From Mucilaginibacter saanensis (lineage in GTDB: Bacteria > Bacteroidota > Bacteroidia > Sphingobacteriales > Sphingobacteriaceae): 64,000 nucleotides of DNA. The translations under genes were made by a program, and so were the position numbers. Below are positions 51,013 through 58,560 of the stretch, one piece after another. The notes below the pieces were generated by a model. That model saw nothing but the letters and a program-made list of their open reading frames with translations, did no database searches and was not told the DNA's origin. The first letter of the stretch is position 1. Each line of letters begins with the position of its first letter. Where the stretch lies: contig NZ_JACHBZ010000008.1 of the NCBI RefSeq assembly GCF_014200575.1, positions 124,001-188,000 of the forward strand, given 5' to 3'.

Positions 51013-53529
51013 ATGAAATTAAAGCTAATTGGTAGCTTATTAGTGCTGTTTATAGGTTTTTCTGTATTTGCAGATGCCACCGTTATTACTATAAAAAAAG
51101 CCGCTGTTGAAGAAACAGCCGGAAGTTTATCAGGTACCGTTACTGATAAAGCCGATGGCAAGCCTGTTATTGGCGCCACGGTAAGCATTCCCGATCTAAG
51201 AACAGGTTCTATTACCGATGTTAATGGAAAATATGTTTTTAACCACGTACCTAAAGGTGTTTACCTGGTACAGGTAAGCTACCTGGGCTACTCCACCTTT
51301 AACCAAAAGGTCGATTTTTCAAAAACTACAGTATTTAATGTTCAGCTGCAGGCTTCAAGATTAGAGGCCGGCGAAGTTGTTATAACAGGTGTAAGCAAAG
51401 CTACAGAAATAAAACGGAGCCCCGTGCCTATGGTTGCAGTAGGTAAGGCTTACCTTGATCAGCGTGCCGCATCGGGTAATATTATTGACCAGATAGCTAC
51501 CCTGCCGGGTGTTAGTGCCGTTACAACAGGGCCAAACGTATCTAAACCGTTTATACATGGTTTAGGATATAACCGGGTAATTACCCTGCAGGACGGTATA
51601 CGCCAGGAAGGCCAGCAATGGGGTGATGAGCACGGTATTGAGGTTGATCAAAACTCTATTGACCGCGTAGAAGTGATCAAAGGCCCTGCCAGTTTAACCT
51701 ATGGGTCTGACGCTATTGGCGGCGTTGTAAACCTGATTACCCCGGCACCAGTGCCAGAGGGTAAAATATTAGGTTCGGTACAGGGTATTTACGGTACCAA
51801 CCAGGATTTGCTTAATGGCTCATTCAGGTTGCAGGGCAATCAGAATGGTTTGGTTTGGGGAACAGTGCTATCAGCCAAAGAAGCCAAGGATTACCAGAAC
51901 CAGCATGATGGCCGCGTATATGCTACCGGTTATAAAGAGAAAGATGCCCGGGTAATGGTTGGCTTAAATAAATCATGGGGATACTCTTACCTGCATGCTT
52001 CGCTTTTTGACGATGAGCAGGATATTCCTGATGGCAGCCGCGATTCGCTCCGTAGATTTACCAAACAAGTGGTAGAAGACGGTGATGCATTCCGTCCTAC
52101 TGTTTCTCCATCTGAATTAAACTCGTATGCTATTCCAACGCTGCACCAGCACGTACAGCTTTACCGCATTTACAATAACAGTAATTTTATTTTAGGTAGC
52201 GGTAACCTGATCGTGAATTTAGGTTATCAGTATAGTCACCGCCGCGAGTATACCCACCCGGAGTACGGCGATATTGCAGGTTTAAACCTGCACCTCACCA
52301 CTTATACCTATGATGTTAAATATAACTTTAACATTGGTAATGATTATGAAACCACTTTTGGTGTAAATGGTCAGTATCAAAACAATACTATTGGTGATGC
52401 TACCGATTTTCCGATACCCGCCTACCATCAGTTTGATATAGGTCCTTTCTTTGTGATAAAGAAAAGCTATGGTAAGTTGGATCTTTCGGCAGGTGCAAGG
52501 TATGATGTACGTTCATTTAAGAACAATGCCGCTTATGTAGATACTTTAGGCGGCCCGCATGGTTTTCCGCAGTTATACACAGGCAGTAACCCGGCCAATG
52601 CCCCAAATGTGGTCTCGCAGTTTGATGCTTTCAGCAAAACATTCTCAGGTTTTTCAGGCAGCTTTGGAGCTACCTATAACGTATCAGACGCTTTCCTGAT
52701 CAAGGGTAACGTTGCCCGTGGTTTCAGGGCGCCAAGCATTGCTGAAATTTCAGCAAATGGTCCTGATCCGGGTTCACAGATCTATCACATCGGCGATAAA
52801 AACTTTAAACCGGAGTTTAGCTTGCAGGAAGATATCGGTACGTTTTTAACACTGCCCGATATTTCGGCCAGTGTGGAAGTGTTTAATAACGATATCTCCA
52901 ACTATATTTTTCAGCAGCAGGAGTTAAACCCTGACGGCACCCCTATTATTACACAAGGCTATAATACCTTTACCTATGTGCAAAGCAAGGCCAGGATATA
53001 TGGCGGTGAGGTTACTGTTGATTTGCACCCCTTGCCATGGCTGCACTTTGAAAACGCACTTAGCTTAACTTACGGTGAAAACAAGGGCAACGGCGGTCAC
53101 GTGGCGGATAGCTTGAAATATTTGCCTTTTATACCGCCGCTGCATACGCACTCTGAATTGCGCGGCGCGTTTAACAAGGGCTTCGGCGACTTTAAAAACC
53201 TGTATGTTTTTGTGGGCTTTGACCATTACAGTGCACAAAACAGGTTTTTTGCCGCTTACGGCACCGAAACGGCTACTCCAGGTTATAACCTGTTAAGTGC
53301 AGGTTTTGGTGGTAATATCGTGAACAAAGCCGGCCAGCCGGTTATCAAATTGTTTATTGAGGGCACCAACCTGGCTAATGTAAATTACCAGTCAAACATG
53401 AGCAGGCTTAAATATTTTGATAATCCAACAGTGCCTGATGGCGTGCGACCAGGAATATTTAATATGGGCCGCAACATTAGCTTTAAGGTAGTTGTGCCAT
53501 TTGGCTTTAACAGCAGTAAAAAATCGTAA
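51013..53529 (+). CDS. TonB-dependent receptor with carboxypeptidase-like regulatory domain
   Basis: Outer-membrane transporter of 838 residues from ATG 51013 (MKLKLIGSLLVLFIGFSVFA); a TTG at 50980 is less likely. Regulatory beta-sandwich about 35-115 (SGTVTDKADGKPVIGATVSI). Plug domain about 125-235, with IKGPASLTYGSDAIGGVVN, and a 22-strand barrel ending in KVVVPFGF near the C-terminus. The loop GDEHGIEVDQNSIDRVEV resembles metal-type receptors (ZnuD-like), so metal uptake is a reasonable inference given the upstream Cys/His protein. Terminator follows. Confidence 0.93.
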   Translation: MKLKLIGSLLVLFIGFSVFADATVITIKKAAVEETAGSLSGTVTDKADGKPVIGATVSIPDLRTGSITDVNGKYVFNHVPKGVYLVQVSYLGYSTFNQKVDFSKTTVFNVQLQASRLEAGEVVITGVSKATEIKRSPVPMVAVGKAYLDQRAASGNIIDQIATLPGVSAVTTGPNVSKPFIHGLGYNRVITLQDGIRQEGQQWGDEHGIEVDQNSIDRVEVIKGPASLTYGSDAIGGVVNLITPAPVPEGKILGSVQGIYGTNQDLLNGSFRLQGNQNGLVWGTVLSAKEAKDYQNQHDGRVYATGYKEKDARVMVGLNKSWGYSYLHASLFDDEQDIPDGSRDSLRRFTKQVVEDGDAFRPTVSPSELNSYAIPTLHQHVQLYRIYNNSNFILGSGNLIVNLGYQYSHRREYTHPEYGDIAGLNLHLTTYTYDVKYNFNIGNDYETTFGVNGQYQNNTIGDATDFPIPAYHQFDIGPFFVIKKSYGKLDLSAGARYDVRSFKNNAAYVDTLGGPHGFPQLYTGSNPANAPNVVSQFDAFSKTFSGFSGSFGATYNVSDAFLIKGNVARGFRAPSIAEISANGPDPGSQIYHIGDKNFKPEFSLQEDIGTFLTLPDISASVEVFNNDISNYIFQQQELNPDGTPIITQGYNTFTYVQSKARIYGGEVTVDLHPLPWLHFENALSLTYGENKGNGGHVADSLKYLPFIPPLHTHSELRGAFNKGFGDFKNLYVFVGFDHYSAQNRFFAAYGTETATPGYNLLSAGFGGNIVNKAGQPVIKLFIEGTNLANVNYQSNMSRLKYFDNPTVPDGVRPGIFNMGRNISFKVVVPFGFNSSKKS

Positions 53530-53554
53530 CATAATTTTATACCTATTGAAAAAC

Positions 53555-53589
53555 AAAAGTCCTGCCGTAAAAAGCGGGACTTTTTTGTT
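53555..53589 (+). terminator. Terminator of the TonB receptor gene
   Basis: AAAAGTCCTGC-CGTAAAAA-GCGGGACTTTTTTG: stem with T-run. Confidence 0.8.
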
Positions 53590-53782
53590 TGATAAGGAAA
53601 TCATGATCCTTGCCCCTTCAGCAGATAACTGCCCATCCATGTTGAAGGGAGCTTGACAACTGCGGGTATATACCACATATTGAAGTGCCGGAAAATGCTT
53701 TAAGCCCACTGAACGAAAATATTTGATGATCAGGTGATTTATTGGTTTAGGTTTTTGAGTATTTTTGGTGTTAATAAAACAA
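53590..53782. other. Unannotated intergenic stretch
   Basis: About 190 bases between the TonB receptor terminator and a dispersed repeat. No ORF or hairpin can be supported. Confidence 0.4.
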
Positions 53783-53876
53783 GTCATCCTGAACTTGTTT
53801 CAGGATCTCACCAGACAGGTTGCTCCTTTGTTGTTTTGTCTTATGTGTGGGATGCCGAAACAAGTTCGGCATGACA
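53783..53876. repeat. CTGAAC-TTGTTTCAGG repeat
   Basis: Outer GTCAT...ATGAC ends, with inner hairpins CCTGAACTTGTTTCAGG and TGCCGAAACAAGTTCGGCA. Related to the TGTCAT family. Ends 24 bases before tsaE. Confidence 0.75.
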
Positions 53877-53899
53877 GGTCAGTAAATAATAAAATTTAA

Positions 53900-54316
53900 A
53901 TGCTCCTAACCGTTCAATCATTGGCAGATTTGCCTGCTGCAGCCGAAGTCATTATAACCCAAGCGGCCAATAACCGGATCTTTCTTTTTTATGGAGATAT
54001 GGGAGCCGGTAAAACTACGCTCATTAAAACCCTGTGCAGCTTTTTGGGTACAGCGGATGCGGTTACCAGTCCTACTTTTTCTATCGTGAACGAATACCAG
54101 ACGGCCGCCGATAAAATATATCATTTTGATTTTTATCGGCTTAAAGACCAAACAGAAGCCCTGGATATGGGTTATGAAGAATACTTTTATGCGGGCGCTT
54201 ATTGTTTTATTGAGTGGCCCGAAAAGATACCCGATCTGCTGCCGTTGCATTATACCAATGTAAGCATATCGGTACAAAATGATGGTTCGCGACAGATCAA
54301 TATTGAAAATTTTTAG
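53900..54316 (+). CDS. tsaE: tRNA threonylcarbamoyladenosine ATPase TsaE
   Basis: ATPase of t6A37 tRNA modification, 138 residues, usual size. P-loop GDMGAGKTTLIK (about 33-44), switch-like TSPTFSIVNEYQ (about 57-68) and FYRLKDQTEALDMGYEEYF (about 78-96) with FIEWPEKIP. The partners TsaB and TsaD are not in the window. Starts at ATG 53900 and overlaps no other gene; ald follows after 52 bp. Confidence 0.93.
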   Translation: MLLTVQSLADLPAAAEVIITQAANNRIFLFYGDMGAGKTTLIKTLCSFLGTADAVTSPTFSIVNEYQTAADKIYHFDFYRLKDQTEALDMGYEEYFYAGAYCFIEWPEKIPDLLPLHYTNVSISVQNDGSRQINIENF

Positions 54317-54368
54317 TTTAATGGTAAGCCCTTTTTTCTTATCTTCATCAGCCACAAAATAATACATC

Positions 54369-55595
54369 ATGAGTTCAGGGATAATTAGTGGGTTTTCAGA
54401 TATTGCCAAGCAAGCAATGATGCAGCCCCAGGAGTCAATGCTGGAGGTTAAAAACAAAAAAGATAAATTATATATCGGCATTCCTAAAGAAATCTCCTTT
54501 CAGGAAAACAGAATTCCATTAACCCCACTATCCGTAGCCTTGTTAATTAATAACGGACACGAGGTTATATTGGAAAGCAACGCCGGGCTGGCCGCCAATT
54601 TTTCTGACAAGGACTACAGCGAGCAGGGTGCCCGTATTGTATACGACACCAAATCTGTTTACGAGGCCGATATAATTATAAAGATTGCCCCGCCTATGCT
54701 ACAGGAAATTGAGTTGATGAAACCGGGGCAGCTCCTGATTTCGGCGCTGCAACTATCAACCCTGAAGGCAGATTGCCTGCACGCGCTCATGAATAAAAAG
54801 GTAACCGCACTTTGCTTTGAACACTTGCGCGATGAAGGTAATTCATTAAGCGTGGTAAGAGCCATGAGCGAAATTGTTGGTGCTACATCCATACTTATTG
54901 CAGCCGAATATTTAAGCAACGTATTTGAAGGTAAGGGGCTGATGCTGGGCGGTATTACCGGCGTGCCCCCTACCGAAATTGTAATATTAGGCGCCGGTAC
55001 TGTTGGCGAATATGCCGCCCGTACCGCAATATCATTAGGTGCCGAAGTAAAGGTTTTTGACCCCTCCATATATAAGCTGCGCCGTTTACAGAACAATATA
55101 GGCAGCCGGGTTTTTACCTCAGTAGTGCAGCCTATTGTATTGGAAAAAGCCATAACAACCTGCGATGTAGCCATTGGCGCCATACGCGCAGAGGATGGCC
55201 GCAGTCCCTGTATTATTTCAGAGGCAACCGTGAGCCGCATGAAACGCGACTCGGTAGTTATAGATGTAAGTATTGACCAGGGCGGTTGTTTTGAAACATC
55301 CGAGGTAACCAACCATACCCATCCGGTTTTCCGCAAGTATGATGTTATTCATTATTGTGTGCCTAACATAGCATCGCGGGTGGCCCGTACGGCTACTTAT
55401 GCGCTTACCAATATATTTGCGCCTATATTGCTTGATATTGGCGATCAGGGAGGTATTAAAAATGTGATCTGGCAAAAATCAGGTGTGCGTAATGCTGTAT
55501 ACATTTATCACGGACACTTAACCAACAAGCATATAGGCGAACGCTTCTCGATCCCGTGTAAAGATCTCGACCTGCTGATTGTATCGCATCGTTAA
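54369..55595 (+). CDS. Alanine dehydrogenase
   Basis: Ald/PNT-family enzyme of 408 residues, reversible NAD-linked deamination of L-alanine to pyruvate. Opening IGIPKEISFQENRIPLTPL, with conserved Arg, Lys and His sites; nucleotide-binding GGITGVPPTEIVILGAGTVG (G-x-G-x-x-G). Has a 36-residue N-terminal extension (MSSGIISGFSDIAKQAMMQP) compared with the usual start. Length still matches a 370-residue Ald plus extension. Related NAD transhydrogenase alpha subunits are an alternative assignment but less likely. Confidence 0.9.
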   Translation: MSSGIISGFSDIAKQAMMQPQESMLEVKNKKDKLYIGIPKEISFQENRIPLTPLSVALLINNGHEVILESNAGLAANFSDKDYSEQGARIVYDTKSVYEADIIIKIAPPMLQEIELMKPGQLLISALQLSTLKADCLHALMNKKVTALCFEHLRDEGNSLSVVRAMSEIVGATSILIAAEYLSNVFEGKGLMLGGITGVPPTEIVILGAGTVGEYAARTAISLGAEVKVFDPSIYKLRRLQNNIGSRVFTSVVQPIVLEKAITTCDVAIGAIRAEDGRSPCIISEATVSRMKRDSVVIDVSIDQGGCFETSEVTNHTHPVFRKYDVIHYCVPNIASRVARTATYALTNIFAPILLDIGDQGGIKNVIWQKSGVRNAVYIYHGHLTNKHIGERFSIPCKDLDLLIVSHR

Positions 55596-55606
55596 ATCAA
55601 TTTATT

Positions 55607-56287
55607 ATGCGTAGTTACCTCGTTGCATTAATCTTTATAACAACAGCGATTAATGCCAGCGCGCAGCATTATAAATATATTGACAGTACCAAAATAAGCG
55701 GGACTGCCCGTTATAAAAGACAGGTAAAGACTAATCCGGATAAACAGCTTGTTGAAATAAAGCAATATGTCCCCGCTGTTGTGTTGGATATCAGGTATGC
55801 CACCACCAATAATTTTATGCACCGGCGCATGTACCAGCAGCCTAAAGCTTATGCCCGTTTACCGGTAGTAAAAGCATTGCAACTGGTGGAGGCTGATCTG
55901 CAAACGCGTGGACTGGGCCTTAAAATATATGATGCCTACCGGCCATATTCGGTTACCGTTAAGTTTTACGAAATGACCAGTGATACCAACTTTGTAGCTA
56001 ATCCCAGAAATGGCTCCAAGCATAACCGGGGTTGTGCTATAGATCTGAGCCTTATTGATCTTAAAACCGGCAAAGAGCTGGATATGCCTACCGGGTTTGA
56101 CAGTTTCAGTAAAAAGGCTTCGGCAAATTATCCGGAACTTAGCCAACAGAAATTGAACAACCGCCAACTGCTTAAAGCCGTTATGCAAGCCCACGGGTTT
56201 ACCGTACTGCCCACCGAGTGGTGGCACTTTGATTTTAACGGATGGGCGGGTTATGAACTGCTCGATATTCCGTTTTCTGCACTTTAA
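55607..56287 (+). CDS. VanX-like D-alanyl-D-alanine dipeptidase, exported
   Basis: Zinc peptidase of family M15D, 226 residues, signal peptide MRSYLVALIFITTAINASAQ. Motifs SKHNRGCAIDLSLID (S-x-H-x-x-G-x-A-x-D, zinc His and Asp) and TEWWHFDF (Glu-x-x-His). DIRYATTNNFM and DAYRPYS are also typical of VanX/DdpX. Substrate is D-Ala-D-Ala from peptidoglycan turnover; vancomycin resistance is not implied. 11 bp after ald, so one operon. Confidence 0.93.
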   Translation: MRSYLVALIFITTAINASAQHYKYIDSTKISGTARYKRQVKTNPDKQLVEIKQYVPAVVLDIRYATTNNFMHRRMYQQPKAYARLPVVKALQLVEADLQTRGLGLKIYDAYRPYSVTVKFYEMTSDTNFVANPRNGSKHNRGCAIDLSLIDLKTGKELDMPTGFDSFSKKASANYPELSQQKLNNRQLLKAVMQAHGFTVLPTEWWHFDFNGWAGYELLDIPFSAL

Positions 56288-56357
56288 TACGGGCATTGTA
56301 GCTTAAAGGCATTAAAATTGCTAAGCTTGTGTCAGTAATATCATTAAACAACCTGTA

Positions 56358-57338
56358 ATGAAAGTATTTAGTAAAGAATATCTTAAACAATTTTGGAAAA
56401 TACTGGTAGCTACGTTTAGTGGGTTTTCAAATGATAATGGCTTAAAACTAAGTGCATCATTGGCCTATTATACCGTGTTTTCTATAGCGCCGCTGCTCAT
56501 TATTATTATTTCGGTGGCAGGCCTTGTTTTGGGGCAGGATGCAGCTACGGATAAACTGTATCCCCAAATTTCAAGCTATGTGGGGTCGCAGGCAGCAACC
56601 CAGATACAGGATGCTTTAAAACACCTTCAACTATCCGGCAAATCGGGCATAGCTGTTGTAATTGGCCTTGTTACGCTGTTATTGGGTGCAAGCAGTATTT
56701 TTATCGAGATACAGGATTCATTAAACATGATCTGGCGCGTAAAAGCTAAGCCTAAAAGCGGTTGGGTAAAATTGCTTCAAAACAGGTTTGTTTCATTTTC
56801 CCTGATTATCAGCTTAGGGTTTTTACTGCTGGCTTCGCTATTGGTGAATTTTGTGGTTGATGCACTGGGTAAAAGAATAGAGCATTTTTTACCGGCAGTT
56901 ACGGGTTTGTTGTTAAAAGGGATAAACCTGAGTATAACCCTGGTGGTTATTACTGTTTTGTTCGGTATTATATTTAAGTTTTTGCCCGATGTTAAAATCA
57001 AATGGAAGGATGTGCGCACAGGTGCGTTTTTTACCGCATTGCTTTTTATGCTTGGTCAGTATATTATCAGCTTGTACATTCAGTACACCGCACAGGGCTC
57101 GGCTTATGGAGCCGCGGGCTCTATCATTGTGATCCTGGTGTGGATTTATTATACGTCGGCTATTCTTTATATTGGAGCGGAGTTTACCCAGGTATACGCA
57201 GAAGCAAGCGGGAGCCATATTGAGCCGGCAGAATATGCCGTGCATGTACAGCAAACCGAAGTGGAGAAACATGTAAAAAAGTTGCCGCCTCAGAACCCCG
57301 AACTGGAGGGCAACCTGAGGCGTAACAATAAGCAGTAA
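56358..57338 (+). CDS. YihY/virulence factor BrkB family membrane protein
   Basis: 326 residues with about six transmembrane helices. SLAYYTVFSIAPLLIIIISV (about 35-55), VVIGLVTLLLGASSIF, LIISLGFLLLASLLVNF, LVVITVLFGIIFKFLPDVKI, GYAFFTALLFMLGQ and GSIIVILVWIYYTSAILYIG are visible. Once named RNase BN, a misassignment; function is unresolved. C-terminal basic/acidic tail. Same strand as the flanking genes. Confidence 0.9.
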   Translation: MKVFSKEYLKQFWKILVATFSGFSNDNGLKLSASLAYYTVFSIAPLLIIIISVAGLVLGQDAATDKLYPQISSYVGSQAATQIQDALKHLQLSGKSGIAVVIGLVTLLLGASSIFIEIQDSLNMIWRVKAKPKSGWVKLLQNRFVSFSLIISLGFLLLASLLVNFVVDALGKRIEHFLPAVTGLLLKGINLSITLVVITVLFGIIFKFLPDVKIKWKDVRTGAFFTALLFMLGQYIISLYIQYTAQGSAYGAAGSIIVILVWIYYTSAILYIGAEFTQVYAEASGSHIEPAEYAVHVQQTEVEKHVKKLPPQNPELEGNLRRNNKQ

Positions 57339-57429
57339 AGCGTGCAGGCAACTAAAGTATTGGTTGTACTCTTCACACGATATTCACATTTTATTTGTAA
57401 ATTCGTATATTAAATTATTTTAATACAAC

Positions 57430-58158
57430 ATGGAAATTAAAGATGACTACGTTTATAAAAACGTAATACAGTTAAACGAAACAGACGCTTCCCGTAAATT
57501 CATAGCCAATGTGTTTTTATGGATGTTTGTTGCTTTAGGTCTTTCAGCCTTTTGCGCATTCATTTTTTCTCAAAATCAGTCTTTGTATGAAATGCTCAGA
57601 AATCCCGAAACGGGGGGTAACACAGGCTTAGGTACTGCAGTAATGTTTGCTCCTCTTGCCTTTGTTTTAATAATCTCTTTTGGTTTTAATCGCTTATCAT
57701 ACGGTGTATTGGCTCTTATTTTTATTGCTTTTTCGGCAATTATGGGAGTTAGCTTAAGCTACATACTTTTGGCTTTTACAGCAAGCTCTGTATTAGGTGT
57801 ATTTATCACTACATCGGTTGTGTTTGGTGTAATGGCCATTGCTGGTTATACCACTAATACCGACCTAACCAAATTTGGCTCTATTATGATGATGGGGCTG
57901 ATTGGTATTATTGTGGCTTCGCTATTTAATATGTTCATGCATAGTAGCCAGTTGGAGTACATCATTAGCTACGTAGGTATTGCAGTATTTGTGGGTTTAA
58001 CCGCTTATGACGTGCAAAAATTAAAACGTATTGGTGCAGGTTTGGAGTATGGTGATGCAAATGCTAAAAAGATGGCATTGATGGGCGGCTTAACGCTGTA
58101 CCTTGATTTTGTTAATCTTTTCCTGATGATACTACGAATATTTGGCAGAAGAAGATAA
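57430..58158 (+). CDS. Bax inhibitor-1/YccA family membrane protein
   Basis: 242 residues, seven-helix TMBIM family. N-terminal soluble part (MEIKDDYVYKNVIQLNETDA), then FIANVFLWMFVALGLSAFCAF and successive helices, last with YLDFVNLFLMILRIFGRRR; the Asp pair AYDVQKLKRIG is the family's pH-sensor/Ca site region. Likely a proton/Ca leak channel or protease modulator at the inner membrane (family knowledge). Ends in a terminator. Confidence 0.92.
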   Translation: MEIKDDYVYKNVIQLNETDASRKFIANVFLWMFVALGLSAFCAFIFSQNQSLYEMLRNPETGGNTGLGTAVMFAPLAFVLIISFGFNRLSYGVLALIFIAFSAIMGVSLSYILLAFTASSVLGVFITTSVVFGVMAIAGYTTNTDLTKFGSIMMMGLIGIIVASLFNMFMHSSQLEYIISYVGIAVFVGLTAYDVQKLKRIGAGLEYGDANAKKMALMGGLTLYLDFVNLFLMILRIFGRRR

Positions 58159-58176
58159 TAAAATTCAAAACTATTA

Positions 58177-58210
58177 TTGAAAGCTGCCTGCAAAGGCGGC
58201 TTTTTTTGTT
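58177..58210 (+). terminator. Terminator of the Bax inhibitor-1 gene
   Basis: AAAGC-T-GCC-TGCAAA-GGC-G-GCTTTTTTTG: 8-bp stem interrupted by one mismatch, with T-run. Confidence 0.75.
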
Positions 58211-58254
58211 TACATAAATTTACTTATTATACACATACATAGGGTGCAATACTA

Positions 58255-58285
58255 TTGCATATTAAAGCTTTATTATGCACCTTTG
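58255..58285 (+). promoter_or_regulatory. Promoter ahead of the SAM riboswitch
   Basis: TTG at 58255-58257, 20 bp, CACCTTTG at 58278-58285 (C for T in the first base of TAnnTTTG). Transcription would start at about 58290, right at the first base of riboswitch helix P1. Confidence 0.62.
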
Positions 58286-58290
58286 CATTG

Positions 58291-58396
58291 CTTATGGAGA
58301 AAGACGGAGGGATTAGACCCTGCGATGTCTTAGCAACCTGTGCTTCACAAGGTGCTACATTCTACTCAACCGCTACAAAGTGTTGGGAAAGATAAG
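58291..58396 (+). ncRNA. SAM-I (S-box) riboswitch
   Basis: CTTAT at 58291-58295 pairs with ATAAG at 58392-58396 (helix P1). Core words GGAGGGATTAGACCCTGCGATG, then CTTAGCAACC and GGTGCTACATTCTACTC, then GGGAAAGATAAG, fit the SAM-I consensus (GGAGGGA...GCAACC...GGTGC...). It should sense S-adenosylmethionine and repress metH and perhaps metF. The expression platform lies in a dispersed repeat. Confidence 0.92.
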
Positions 58397-58440
58397 CGAA
58401 AGTCAATAGAACACCCGACTTTTCGATGTAAGCTGTATTT

Positions 58441-58560
58441 TTTAGTATCAAGTAGTTAGTATCAGGTATCAAGATTTTTTTTGTCTTTTTATTTGATATA
58501 AATTAATCAGGCGCTGAGTTATCGGTACGTGATACTTGATACTAATTACTTGATACCAAA
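58441..58560. repeat. GTATCAAGTA repeat between riboswitch and metH
   Basis: AGTATCAAGTAGTTAGTATC near 58446 and GGTATCAAGATTTTTTTTGT; opposite arm GTGATACTTGATACTAAT then TACTTGATACC ending at 58559. The metH ATG is at 58561. Same family as 25543-25650 and 35731-35768. Confidence 0.82.

Noticed and set aside
54659..55336. 225-codon ORF on the minus strand opposite alanine dehydrogenase
   Set aside because: Fully antisense to a well supported gene, rich in Ser/Thr and without family features; a frame shadow.
55607..56287. Vancomycin-resistance vanX
   Set aside because: No vanH/vanA or regulators nearby; chromosomal D-Ala-D-Ala dipeptidases are common.
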